64,000 bases of DNA from Crambe crambe (Eukaryota > Porifera > Demospongiae > Poecilosclerida > Crambeidae). Position 1 is the first letter of the stretch. Every line of letters starts with the position of its first letter. The notes under the pieces were generated by a model that saw only the letters and a program-made list of their open reading frames with translations, ran no database searches and was not told where the DNA came from. The stretch is taken from contig OZ004582.1 in the NCBI GenBank assembly GCA_963924555.1, positions 7,254,001-7,318,000 on the forward strand, read 5' to 3'. This document shows, one piece after another, positions 12,353-23,231 of the stretch. Made by a program: the position numbers and the translations under genes.

Positions 12353-15300
12353 ATGGAAGTAACAAAATTACTCCTTTTCATTCAAATATTAGTGTTGAGT
12401 ACTCCAATACAGAGTACTAATGATGTGAAGTCAAACAATTCCTCACTCCACAACTGCCCTGAATCATGTCTCACCTTGGATGAGTATATCAACGACAGCA
12501 CGAAATATTTCACAACAGGATCGACATTCGTCTTTCTACCAGGCAATCACAGCCAACAAAATGCATTGAATATTTCAAATATATCTGGCATGATTTGGAG
12601 AGGAAGCGATAGCAGATCAAATAATGTGATAATCTTAAGCAGTGGTAGTCTCCACTGTTATAATGTCATAAATTTCACCATTGAAGGACTGAACTTTGTA
12701 AAATCAACAAATGTTCCTATTTTTGCTTTCACAAGAAGTGCGATTCTGCTATCCAGTTTAGTGTTCCAAAGTAACATGGAAACAACAGAGAGAGCAGTTC
12801 AATTGAATCACTCAAACATCACAATCATCAATACCTCCTTTGAAGGAATCAGAGGAGGAGCAGTTATGGCCACAGATCACTCCACTCTGACTCTGATAGA
12901 TACTACTTTTATTGGAAATGAAGCACCAAAAGGACATGAGAGTAATGGAGGAGCAATATACTGTGCAAATAGCACCATCAATATGACAGGGAATAACTCT
13001 ATTAATAACAACCGTGCTTACTGGAAGGGAGGAGCAATATACTGCCAATATAGTACCATAACTATGACAGGGAATAACTTTATTTATAACAACCGTGCCA
13101 CCATGAGGGGAGGAGCAATATACTGCCGATATGGTACCATAACTATGACAGGGAATAACTCTATTAATAACAACTGTGCCACCAGGAGGAAGGGAGGAGC
13201 AATATACTGCCGATATAGTACCCTAACTATGACGGGGAATAACTCTATTAATAACAACCGTGCCACCAGGTGGAGGGGAGGAGCAATATACTGCCGATAT
13301 AGTACCATAACTATGACGGGGAATAACTCTATTAATAACAACCGTGCCTATTCATCTGGAGGAGCAATATACTGTTATAATAGTATCATGACTGTGACAG
13401 GGAGTAACTTTATTAATAACAACCGTGCCACCATGAGGGGAGGAGCAATATACTGCCGATATGGTACCATAACTATGACAGGGAATAACTCTATTAATAA
13501 CAACTGTGCCACCAGGAGGAAGGGAGGAGCAATATACTGCCGATATAGTACCCTAACTATGACGGGGAATAACTCTATTAATAACAACCGTGCCACCAGG
13601 TGGAGGGGAGGAGCAATATACTGCCGATATAGTACCATAACTATGACGGGGAATAACTCTATTAATAACAACCGTGCCTATTCATCTGGAGGAGCAATAT
13701 ACTGTTATAATAGTATCATATCTATGACAGGGCATAACTCTATTAATAACAACCGTGCCAAATCATTAGGAGGAGCGATATACTGTTATAATAGTACCAT
13801 GAATATGACGGGGAATAACTTTCTCAATAACAACCATGCCCGGGGGGGAGGAGCTGTAAGGATATTCAGAGGGTTACTTATAATTATTGGAATTGCAAAT
13901 TTCTCTCACAATGAAGCAAGCACAGGAGGAGCCTTGTGCTTAAGCGAATCACATGCATTAATCAATGGAACAGACATCAATTTCATAAAAAATAATGGAG
14001 AAAATAGCACTGTGACATTCAATGGGTCTATCAACTATTCAAATCATCAAGGAGGAATTGTTTCAAGGAATAGCTCAATAGAGTTCAGTGTACTCGCCAT
14101 TGGAGGGGCGATTAGCTCAGAGGGTGGGACTTTATCCTTCAGGGGAAGTACCTCATTCATCAGCAATAAGGCTCAAGTAGATGGTGGTGCATTATATGCA
14201 TTCAAAACGGAAGTTGCATTTTATGGTACTGCAAATTTTTCATCCAATGCAGCACAAAGTGGTGGAGCTATGTATTTTACGAGTGGGGCAACTTTGTTTA
14301 TAGCTTCAATTCTCAATGTGTCTCACAACAATGCCACTGCCTATGGAGGAGCTATATTTCACAAAGACATTGTCACACCTATTCAGTGCAATAAAGGGAC
14401 GAATAGACTTATTGAGTTTCCTAACTGCTTTCTGCAGTTCGGTAAGCAAGCAAGAGTAGAATCATACCACAATTCAGCTGGTAAAGGTGGTAACTTCTTA
14501 TATGGAGGATTGCTGGACAGGTGTTGGTTTAATAAAGGACATAACACATATGATAGCTTAATGAGCAATGGATACATACGAATATTATCACAAGATAATA
14601 CATCATCAACTGAAGAAATTGAATCTGAACCATTACGATTGTGTTTCTGTTTTAACAACTCTTTTCATCATGACTGCAGCAACATGAAAAGTATAGAAAT
14701 TCAAAGAGGTCAAGAATTAAATGTGTCCCTTGTAGCTATTGGTCAAGGATGGAGCATTGCCTCTACTAGTATAACTGCATTGGGTAATAACATCAGCCTC
14801 AAACACAACCAAACATATCAAAGCACTTCTAAGCAGTGTTCAAGTTTACAATACTCTCTTTACTCAAATTCTGATCATGGAGAGTTGGTATTATATCCGA
14901 ATGGTCCTTGTCGTGATACTGGATTAGCTAAAGCAGTTGTTCAAGTGACATTTCTACCATGTCCAGATGGGTTCAGACAAAAAGATGAAGAGTGCGTTTG
15001 TGATAAACGACTGGAGAAATATGGTGCTCAGTGCATTATAGGGAAAGAAAATAATTTCATAAAAAGGAAGGAAACAGATACATTTTGGATGAGCATGTTA
15101 AAGAGTGCAAATGATTCTCTAGGCCTAATCTTGTACCATTCTTGTCCAGCTGACTACTGCACATCAGACACAGTTGATATACCTTTGGATAACCTGGACA
15201 CCCAATGTGCCTCTCATCGTACTGGAGTGCTATGTGGACAGTGTAGTGATAACTATAGCCTCAAGCTTGGCAGTTCAAGATGTGCACGATGTTCAAATCA

Positions 15301-16489
15301 CTATTTAGGTCTATTAATCCCATTCGCATTGGCTGGAATAGTCCTCATAACTTTTTTATCAGTTTTTAGGCTGACGGTTGCCTATGGAATGATCAACAGT
15401 TTGATACTCTATGCTAACATTGTACAAGTCAATAGAAGGTTATTTGTCCCTACTGATGATGTAAATGTTCTGACAGTCTTCATAGCCTGGTTGAACCTTG
15501 ACCTAGGGATAGAGACATGCTTTTTCAATGGACTCGATGCATACATACAAACTTGGCTTCAGTTTGCTTTTCCATTTTATATCTGGATCTTAATCGGTTT
15601 GATCATTCTCACCAGCAGATACTCAATGACAGTGTCTAAATTAATAGGGACTAACCCCATTGCAGTCCTAGCTACACTCCTATTAATGTCATACAGCAGG
15701 ATACTGCAGGTGATCATAGATGTATACACATTCGCTCGCTTGGATTACCCTGATGGCAAAAAAATTGCATGGTTAAAAGATGGCAATGTTCCCTATTTAT
15801 CCCTAAAGCATCTTCTCCTTGTAATATTCACTTCATTAGTTATCCTTTTCTTCTTTTTCCCTTACACCCTTCTCCTCTTACTTGGACCCTATCTTTATTG
15901 TATCCCTGAAGGGAAATGCAGTCATTGGTTGGACAGGATCAAACCACTACTGGATTCTTACTATGCCCCTTACAAGAAAAACACTCGCTATTGGACTGGA
16001 TTTCTCTTGCTTATTCGCTGTGTTCTTTACATTCCAGTCACATTTTCACTAAGTCGTGTCTATTACTACAATAGCTTTGCTGCTATTGCGATAACTTTTA
16101 GTGGAATTTTATTGATGAATTGGATCACTGGGAAGATATACAACAAAATATATATTAATCTCATTGAAGGTTCAATATATATGAACCTCATTCTTTTGTC
16201 AGTTCTATCTTTAACTCCTATAAAAGGGACTGGACTAGTCTACACACTAGTTGGAATAGTGTTTATCACTATGATTGGCATCATATTGTATCAGTTTCAA
16301 CATCTGTACTTAAAAAAGATAACTGAACACCGGATGATGAAAAAAGTATCCCACATCTTTCGAATGAAATTTATTGCTTGTATGAAGAGGAAAGAAACAA
16401 TCAATGATAATGTTACATCACCCATTATATCACCACAGAATGTTTCACAAACTGTAATAGAATTACGAGAACCTCTACTGGAGAATTGA
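12353..16489 (+). CDS. PBT family gene A: secreted-start beta-helix repeat, multipass membrane protein
   Basis: A single open exon of 1378 residues. A signal peptide (MEVTKLLLFIQILVLS) is followed by a Cys pair (NCPESCLTLDEY) and the segment FTTGSTFVFLPGNH. Residues about 150-690 form right-handed beta-helix-like coils, of which 11 carry GGAIYC with N-glycosylation-type NMT/NNS sequons. The GGAIY coil resembles that of the chlamydial Pmp repeat family. A Cys-rich juxtamembrane region (about 860-980) includes CVCDKRLEKY and LCGQCSDNYS. From about 984 to 1330 there are some 8-10 hydrophobic segments. The cytosolic tail ends ELREPLLEN, a dileucine-like end kept in every family member seen. The function is unknown; an adhesion, recognition or sensing receptor or channel is possible. 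The start ATG directly follows a candidate splice acceptor. The 3' end and flank are duplicated at gene E. Confidence 0.85.
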   Translation: MEVTKLLLFIQILVLSTPIQSTNDVKSNNSSLHNCPESCLTLDEYINDSTKYFTTGSTFVFLPGNHSQQNALNISNISGMIWRGSDSRSNNVIILSSGSLHCYNVINFTIEGLNFVKSTNVPIFAFTRSAILLSSLVFQSNMETTERAVQLNHSNITIINTSFEGIRGGAVMATDHSTLTLIDTTFIGNEAPKGHESNGGAIYCANSTINMTGNNSINNNRAYWKGGAIYCQYSTITMTGNNFIYNNRATMRGGAIYCRYGTITMTGNNSINNNCATRRKGGAIYCRYSTLTMTGNNSINNNRATRWRGGAIYCRYSTITMTGNNSINNNRAYSSGGAIYCYNSIMTVTGSNFINNNRATMRGGAIYCRYGTITMTGNNSINNNCATRRKGGAIYCRYSTLTMTGNNSINNNRATRWRGGAIYCRYSTITMTGNNSINNNRAYSSGGAIYCYNSIISMTGHNSINNNRAKSLGGAIYCYNSTMNMTGNNFLNNNHARGGGAVRIFRGLLIIIGIANFSHNEASTGGALCLSESHALINGTDINFIKNNGENSTVTFNGSINYSNHQGGIVSRNSSIEFSVLAIGGAISSEGGTLSFRGSTSFISNKAQVDGGALYAFKTEVAFYGTANFSSNAAQSGGAMYFTSGATLFIASILNVSHNNATAYGGAIFHKDIVTPIQCNKGTNRLIEFPNCFLQFGKQARVESYHNSAGKGGNFLYGGLLDRCWFNKGHNTYDSLMSNGYIRILSQDNTSSTEEIESEPLRLCFCFNNSFHHDCSNMKSIEIQRGQELNVSLVAIGQGWSIASTSITALGNNISLKHNQTYQSTSKQCSSLQYSLYSNSDHGELVLYPNGPCRDTGLAKAVVQVTFLPCPDGFRQKDEECVCDKRLEKYGAQCIIGKENNFIKRKETDTFWMSMLKSANDSLGLILYHSCPADYCTSDTVDIPLDNLDTQCASHRTGVLCGQCSDNYSLKLGSSRCARCSNHYLGLLIPFALAGIVLITFLSVFRLTVAYGMINSLILYANIVQVNRRLFVPTDDVNVLTVFIAWLNLDLGIETCFFNGLDAYIQTWLQFAFPFYIWILIGLIILTSRYSMTVSKLIGTNPIAVLATLLLMSYSRILQVIIDVYTFARLDYPDGKKIAWLKDGNVPYLSLKHLLLVIFTSLVILFFFFPYTLLLLLGPYLYCIPEGKCSHWLDRIKPLLDSYYAPYKKNTRYWTGFLLLIRCVLYIPVTFSLSRVYYYNSFAAIAITFSGILLMNWITGKIYNKIYINLIEGSIYMNLILLSVLSLTPIKGTGLVYTLVGIVFITMIGIILYQFQHLYLKKITEHRMMKKVSHIFRMKFIACMKRKETINDNVTSPIISPQNVSQTVIELREPLLEN
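13080..13735 (+). repeat. 330-bp internal tandem duplication of four beta-helix coils in gene A
   Basis: The block starting CCATGAGGGGAGGAGC at 13101 recurs at 13431, a shift of exactly 330 bp (110 codons, four coils). The coil order RYG, RYSTL, RYSTI, YNS is repeated with almost no nucleotide change, so the event is recent and in frame. Confidence 0.9.
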
Positions 16490-17880
16490 TACATACATAA
16501 CTATTTTCCTTTTCTTCTTAATACAATACACTTCTCTACATATTATATCTGCATTCACAGCATTCTTGTAAATAATAATGAAAAGCACTGAAGTGCTAAC
16601 CTTCAGCGCACACATAAGGCACCAAGTTTATAAGTCTGCGCATATATAATGTGTGTATGGTAGCTATATCAGTGGTATATGTATTGTGTAGCTATTAATA
16701 CAGTCTACATTTCATTTTAATTTGAGTCAGACATCTACAGCATTCATATGTACAGTCATGATGCAATTATGATCAACCAGTTATAGGTCATAAGAGCACA
16801 CACTGAACTGATTCAAGTGTAGCTGGCTGGTTTGACTCGACTCAGAGTCATACGTACGTCTTTTTGAGGAGGAAATTTTGGGGAAGCAATCCTTCTTGGA
16901 GATATTTTTGCATTGGGAATTTCACAACTAAAGAGTGAGCTGAAGTGCACTACTTAAAGGTATAGCATAGCTACTCTATAGAATAGTCTTTCCCAATCTG
17001 CAGTAGCTACGTACAGCTATATATACAATTTGTCAATTGATCTATTCAGTGATTATTGTGTAAGGCAAACGGATTATCAAAACAACTTAAGATTAATCAC
17101 TCCCAAGTGATTTTATTTGTATGTATGCTTGTATACCAAGAATAGATAAGTTGAGTCAGCTCAGTGAAACTAATAATTATATTTATTAGCTATAACATAA
17201 TATATACAGTGGATTGAAATTAGTTGTCCAAATATAAAATACGATTCGATTGCAATGAAAACTTCTCTATTGAGGAAAACCCACACATTAATTCAGGAAC
17301 AGCCTTAAGTTTACACAGATTTTGCATCTTGCTTGGTCTGCCAACTTGCAATACACTCTATACAGAAATAAATAAATATTGATCATTTGACCTATTCAAT
17401 GATCGTTGATAGTATAAAGTATTAGTGGCAATTCTGAGACGCTGAAGTGTGTTACTTAAACATGCATTGTAGCATGAATAGTCTTTGCAAAACATACACA
17501 GTTGGTCAACTGATCTATATTCAGTGGTCATAGTGCAAGGCAAACATGCATGATTAACACTTGCGAGTGAATTATCATTTTAACTAAGTTACTTAATTGT
17601 GAAATTCCCAGTGCAAAAAATATCTCCAAGAACCAAAAGCAGTCTCCTCAAACAACTCATGACTCAGAGTCTGAGTGTAGCCAGTCTGTAGCTACACTTT
17701 AATCAGTATGTGCTCTTAGAGCCTCAGCTCCCTCATTGATTTTAGTAAAAACACAAACAAAGCTTAGGTGTGCCAGTCTATTAATAGAGAGACTCATTAT
17801 GACAGCTGCTTAAGTTGGTCTTCATTTAATAGCTAGCTAACTTGATGCTAGCTAACTTGGTCTACATAAAGCTAGCTAAC

Positions 17881-17927
<47 letters not shown>

Positions 17928-17965
17928 GTGTGTGTGTGTGCGCGTGTGTGTGTGTGTGTGTGTGC

Positions 17966-18001
<36 letters not shown>

Positions 18002-18180
18002 GTGTGTGCGTGTGCGTGTGTACCATTAAAAAGGTTGCCTAAGTTAGCTAGCTATTAAATGTAATTGGCTATATAGCTCTAAATGCAACTGGAAAGTCCT
18101 TGTGTTTTGTTGTTTTTTTTTTGTTTTTTTCACACGCTGCATTGTTTTTGTGCTGAGAAACAGGAAATTTAATTGGTTTG
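16290..18180. repeat. Segmental duplication, left copy: gene A 3' end plus downstream flank
   Basis: The last ~200 bp of gene A and the following ~1.7 kb match 51232-52990 nearly base for base, including the residues FRMKFIACMKRKETINDN, the AAGCACTGAAGTGCTAACC stretch and the GATCATTTGACC region. I see no gene in the non-coding part. Short open frames on the minus strand (such as 17543-17358) are shared only because the DNA is duplicated. Confidence 0.9.
17883..18021. repeat. (GT)n microsatellite
   Basis: Long GT tract with CG interruptions. In the second copy of the duplication it is much shorter (52768-52795) and reads as CA on the plus strand; see the findings. Confidence 0.95.
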
Positions 18181-18359
18181 GCCTATTTATTTCACATCAT
18201 GACTGTAGATATGAATAGAGCCCTAAGGTCTGAGTCAAAGAAATGTAATATTAGCATGGACAGGAGTGAAATTTGGATAAAATCTATATCAGAGTGTTGT
18301 ATGCTGGCCTTGTTTGCTTTTGGTTAGTGCATATGTTCAGTAAACCAAGGTCATGTTGT

Positions 18360-18891
18360 ATTAATAGTTTTGTATCAAGCAAATGGATTCTGATATGTAA
18401 TTATTTTTAGCTTTGCGCTTTACCTGCTAAAATTAATTTTACATTTGGAACAGCAGCAGAACTGGGGTGACAACGGTTCTTTAATAGGTGAGTTAGCTAG
18501 GATTAGCTTATTTAGCTACCATGTACCCCTCGATCAGTATTCAGCCTCAAAGTTGCCCCATTCCCAAAATTCAACTGGAGTTGTACACGTCACAGAAAGT
18601 GCTGCAAACATAGGACACTATCAGTGATCACTAAATAAGTCGAATGACCAACTACAAATATTCAATTTGTTAAATGACTCATTCATAGTCAGCTACTGAT
18701 AAACTTGGGAGTGAATTGAACAGTTGCTTGTTATATGAATATCAATCCCCAATGTAAAAATATTATCCTGTTGTGATTTAGCTATTCCCTTAAAAATGAT
18801 GTCCTCAAAGCAGCTACCAGTTTATACACTTAAATCTCATAAAAATGAACATTTTGTCTTCATTCTGCTTGTCTGCATACAGTCAACTAGA
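18360..18891 (+). promoter_or_regulatory. Leader module of PBT copy B
   Basis: Diverged copy of the gene A leader: TTCTTTAATAG plus GTGAGTTAG near 18478-18496, and CAACTAG as a candidate acceptor directly before the ATG at 18892. It shares AGCAGCAGAACTGGG and the CCTCGATCAGTATTCAGCC stretch with the module in front of F (53.9 kb), so B and F leaders are closest relatives. Confidence 0.5.
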
Positions 18892-20973
18892 ATGGAAGTA
18901 ACAAAATTACTCCTTTTCATTCAAATGTTAGTGTTAAGTACTCCAATACAGAGTACTAACTATGTAAAGTCAAACAATTCCTCACTCCACAAGTGCCCTG
19001 GATCATGTCTCACCTTGGATGAGTTTATTGACGACAGCACAAGATATTTTACTGCGGGATTGACATTCATCTTCCTGCCAGGCAATCATAGCCAACGAAA
19101 TGAATTGAATATGTCAAACATATCTGGCATGATTTGGAGGGGAAACAATAGCAGATCAAATAATGTGATAATCTTAAGCAGTGGTAGTCTCCATTGTTAT
19201 AATGTTACTGATTTCATCATTGAAGGACTGAACTTCATAAATATTTCCATTCTTTACTTCACAAGAAGTACAATTCTGCTGTCCAGTTTAGTTTTCATAA
19301 GTAACACTGGTAATATGGCAACAACAGAGAGAGCAGTCCAATTGAATCGCTCAAACATCACAATCATCAATACCTCTTTTGAAGGAATTAGAGGAGGAGC
19401 AGTCATGGCCACAGATCACTCGACTCTGACTCTGATAGATACTGCTTTTATTGGAAATGAAGTACCAGAAGGCCATAGTGGAGGAGCAATATACTGTGCA
19501 AATAGCACCATAAATATGACGGGGAATAACTCTATTAATAACAACCTTGCCAAAAGTGCTGGAGGAGCAATATACTGTAAAAATAGTACCATAACTATGA
19601 CAGGGAATACCTTTCTCAATAACAACCATGCCTGGAAGGGAGGAGCAGTGATGATATGGAAAGGGTCACTTATTATTATTGGAAATGCAAATTTCTCAAG
19701 CAAGCATAGGAGGAGCTTTGTATTTAAGCAAATCACATGCACTTATCAATGGAACAGATGCCGATTTCATTAGCACTTATAGCACTGCGACATTCAATGG
19801 GTCTACAAATTTTTTAAACAACCAAGGAGGAATTGTTTCAAGGGATAGCTCATTGGAGTTCAGTGGTGATACATTATTCTATAACAATAGCTAAAGCAGT
19901 TGTTCAAGTGGCATTTCTACCATGTCCTGATGGGTTCAGGCAAAGGGATGAAGAGTGTGTTTGTGATAAAAGATTTGAGAAATATTGTGCTCAGTGCATT
20001 ATTGGGAAAGAAAATAATTTCATAAAAAGGAAGAAAACTGATACATTTTGGATGAGTATTTCAAAGAGTGCAAATGATTCTTACCTAGGCTTAATCTCTT
20101 GTCCAGCTGTTTACTGCACTTCAGACACAGTTAATATACCTTTAGGTAACCTAGACACCCAATGTGCCTCTCATCGTACTGGAGTGCTATGTGGACAGTG
20201 TAGTGATAACTATAGCCTCAAGCTTAGCAGTTCAAGATGTGCACAATGTTCAAATCACTATTTAGGTCTATTAATCCCATTCACATTGGCTGGAATAGTC
20301 CTCATAGTTTTTTTATCAGTTTTTAAGCTGACGGTTGCCTATGGAATGATCAACAGTTTGATACTCTATGCTAACATTGTACAAGTCAATAGAAGGTTAT
20401 TTTTCCCTATTGATGCTGTAAACATTCTGACAGTCTTCATAGCCTGGTTGAATCTTGACCTAGGAATAGAGACATGCTTTTTCGATGGACTTGATGCATA
20501 CATACAAACTTGGCTTCAGTTTGCCTTTCCATTTTACATCTGGATTTTAATCGGTTTGATCATTCTCACCGGTCTAAATTAATAGGGACTAACCCCATTG
20601 CAGTCCTAGCTACACTCTTACTAATGTCATACAGCAGGATACTGCAGGTGATCATAGATGTATACACATTTGCTCGCTTGGATTATCCTGATGGTAAAAA
20701 AATTTGCATGGTGGAAAGATGGTAATGTTCCCCATTTAGGTCTAAAGCATCTCATCCTTGTAATATTCACTTCATTAGTTATCATTTTCTTCTTTTTCCC
20801 TTACACCTTTCTCCTCTTACTTGGACCCTGTCTTTATCGTATTCCTGAAGGGAAGTGCAGTCATTGATTGAACAGGATCATGCCACTACTGGATTCTTAC
20901 TATGCTCCATATGAGAAAAACACTCGCTACTGGACTGGATTTCTCTTGCTTATTCACTGTGCTCTCTACACTG
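18892..20973 (+). pseudogene. PBT family copy B, inactivated
   Basis: The N-terminus is intact (MEVTKLLLFIQMLVLS, Cys pair, LTLDEFIDDSTRYF) and two GGAIYC coils remain. The reading frame is lost near 19680-19770. At about 19892 the beta-helix jumps straight to the KAVVQV segment, a deletion of roughly 1 kb relative to A, with the frame then open to 20582. About 20 bp are missing at 20572 (the segment encoding SRYSMT in other copies). An extra base falls in an A-run near 20700. TGG is replaced by TGA near 20867. The copy stops within the membrane region (FLLLIHCAL) at about 20970, where RING-gene sequence begins. At least five lesions make this a pseudogene. Confidence 0.88.
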
Positions 20974-21127
20974 CTATGAGTTTATGATTTTCCTTCATTT
21001 CATCATAGGGTGAGGTCATAATCGGTCAAGTCATCATACCTAACTCGCATACCAGTGACACCACCATGGCCAGTTGGGTTAGTTCACCTTCGTCCTCTAG
21101 TAGCCAGCGACCTCCGCACCATCCATA
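20974..21127 (+). pseudogene. RING ligase fragment 1a: copy of the exon starting at 9599
   Basis: Matches about 9556-9710: the intron end, acceptor CATCATAG, the [17 protein letters not shown] start and MASWVSS. It is cut off after the PPHHP codons at a TAG and runs into the 24-bp minisatellite. The rest of the exon is missing. Confidence 0.85.
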
Positions 21128-21134
21128 GGCTTGT

Positions 21135-21545
21135 ACTAGGACCTGGTCCCATCAGTCCCAAGTTGATGTTTGGACCTGGTCCCAATGGTCCCAAGTTGAT
21201 GATCCCATTGGTCCCAAGTTGATGATGGGACCTGTCCCATTAGTCCCATGTTGATGGTGGGACCTGGTCCCAAGTTGATGGTGGGACCTGGTCCCAAGTT
21301 GATGGTGGGACCTGGTCCCAAGTTGATAATGGGACCTTGTCCCAAGTTGATGATGGGACCTGTCCCATTAGTCCCATGTTGATGATGGCCATCGTTCCCA
21401 AGTTGATAATGGGACCTGGTCCCAAGTTGATGATGGGACCTGTCCCATTAGTCCCATGTTGATGATGGCCATCGTTCCCAAGTTGATAATGGGACCTGGT
21501 CCCAAGTTGATGATGGGACTTTGTCCCATTGGTCCCAAACTTTTG
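21135..21545. repeat. Expanded 24-bp minisatellite
   Basis: About 15 or more copies of the CCCAAGTTGATGATGGGACC-type unit, longer than in the parental intron. Includes a higher-order repeat with GATGGCCATCGTT at 21383-21482. The reading frames across it (Ile-Asn-Leu-Gly-Pro repeats) are artefacts. Confidence 0.92.
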
Positions 21546-21599
21546 ATGTTGGGCATGACAAATTAAATTTTGGCCACTCACTCAAGAATCCTGGGTAGA

Positions 21600-22520
21600 G
21601 CCCTGCATACTACATATCAGTGATGGTTTGCATGATCATCCAAAGGGACACCCCTAATGAACATAGTCTTATCTTATAGGTTTTGATATTTCTCCGATGA
21701 CATTCCAGCTTAGTTGCCAGTGGTTTTTAATAGAGCAATCATTTATAGTGCACGTGTTTGCATAGGATTGATTTTCTCACATGCAAAATAGCTACTCAAT
21801 CCACTTCTCAACAGGAGTAAATCCTAGTGTGGTTCCAAGTTGTTCCATCGTGACAGCAATTTAGAGCTTCACTTGCAAACCTCAAAGCTTGACAATGTTG
21901 GCTAACTGAAGACATGGGCCCAAGATAGATGCTATTTGCTTCATTAGCAGCTCGCCTTTGTCTTCATTCTTCCCTGTTAGTTCTCCTCATAGCTACCTCT
22001 CTCTCTCTCTGGCTGATATTTCTTCCCTTCTTCTCTCCCTCACTCTGTGCCTCTCTCTTTCTCTTTCATCTTCTGTCAAGTGTACTCTTCGACTTCTCTG
22101 CCTCTATCTCTCCCTTGCTTCAGTGAAACGTGCTCTTGGACATTATCTTCTAGTTTCCATATTATCTGAACTTCACCTCTGCCTCTCTTTCTTGGTGTAA
22201 GCTGAATTTCACACCATTATATTTAAATCTGAGCATGCACAGTCATGTCTAAGTATGCGTGTGCAAGCTAACAGCATATATGATCTGCAAGATATCCAAA
22301 TATCTTTTAAGAAATCAAATTTTGTAGCGTTGCCATTGTAGTTGTGTGGTCATGTGTTGGCTTGCGAAGCTGGAAGACTCGGGTTTGAGCCCCAACTTGA
22401 TCATATTTATTTTCCTTCTCAACTTTCAACTGTGATACATTACCATGACGTAATGTGACGTATAGTGCACTACATTATTATATCCTCTAACATTAAGACC
22501 AGAAGTCTCAGTAGTTTCAG
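21600..22520. other. Intergenic stretch between RING fragments 1a and 1b
   Basis: 21580-21690 matches 29180-29290 (a shared duplicon). From about 21700 to 22320 I see no gene. There is a CT-rich stretch at 21970-22130 and a tRNA-like patch at 22326-22396, listed separately. Confidence 0.6.
22326..22396 (+). repeat. tRNA-like patch, possible SINE head or tRNA pseudogene
   Basis: The sequence has a box-A-like GTAGTTGTGTGGTCA and a box-B-like GGGTTTGAGCCCC about 40 bases apart, the layout of an RNA polymerase III internal promoter. The T stem would pair only partly and no acceptor stem is evident, so a working tRNA is unlikely. Confidence 0.4.
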
Positions 22521-22760
22521 GGAATTACCTGCCATTCTGAATAGCCCCGCTTTGCCTTACTTTTGTACAAAAAAACCTCCAAAATAGAGCGACCTCTCTA
22601 CGAGGGACAAAAGGCTGAGTCCCAAGTGTGTCCAGTATATTATCCACTACCATCATGCATTGTTCACATGTATAATTATAGGGTCACAAGACTTGTCCTA
22701 TTTGTCGTGTTGAAGTCAGAACTACATAGCCATTGCCATAGGGCTAGTAATGTTTATTAG
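22520..22760 (+). pseudogene. RING ligase fragment 1b: copy of the last intron end and last exon
   Basis: Matches about 11518-11700: CCTCCAAAATAGAGCGACC, AAAAGGCT and the final exon encoding [15 protein letters not shown] followed by TAG instead of TAA. The RING exon that supplies the first zinc ligands is absent, so it cannot make a working RING. Confidence 0.88.
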
Positions 22761-22779
22761 TGATTTATTCCACTTTGTA

Positions 22780-23231
22780 TAGTATTGTCACTAGCTATTG
22801 TATTAATAGTTTTGTATCAAGCAAATGGATTCTGATAATTATAACTTAACTGTTCGCTTTACCCGCTAAGTTTTACATCAGCAGAACCGGGATATCAGTG
22901 ATAATGGTTCTTTAATAGGTAAGTTAGCTAGCTTATTAGCTAACATGTGCCCCTCAGTATTCAGCTTCAAAGTTAACAGGACTGGAGTTGTACACATCAT
23001 AGAAAGTGTTGCAAACATAGTTGGTTGTCCGAATGTAAAATGCATATTTGATTGCATAACACTTGGGAGTGAACTGAACCAGTTGTTTGTTATTGTGTAT
23101 CAATCCCCAATGTATATATTTATTCCCTTAAAATGATGTCATCAAAACAACTGGCAATCTTGTTATAAAAATGAACGTTTGTCTGACAGAGTACATTCCA
23201 TTTTGCTTGTCCACATATACAGTGACTTAGA
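22780..23231 (+). promoter_or_regulatory. Leader module of PBT gene C
   Basis: Copy of the gene A leader with donor GTAAGTTAG at 22919 and acceptor CAGTGACTTAG just before the ATG at 23232. It continues directly from the RING last-exon copy, as at gene A. Confidence 0.55.

Noticed and set aside
12950..13860. CRISPR-like array
   Set aside because: Regular ~82-bp units are in-frame coding coils with no separate repeat and spacer structure.
17842..18042. Open frame with a Cys-Val repeat
   Set aside because: Produced by the (GT)n microsatellite.
21136..21581. Minus-strand frames with Ile-Asn-Leu-Gly-Pro repeats (also at 10478-10660 and 28812-29196)
   Set aside because: Translations of the 24-bp minisatellite in several frames; no start context, no homology and no conserved frame.
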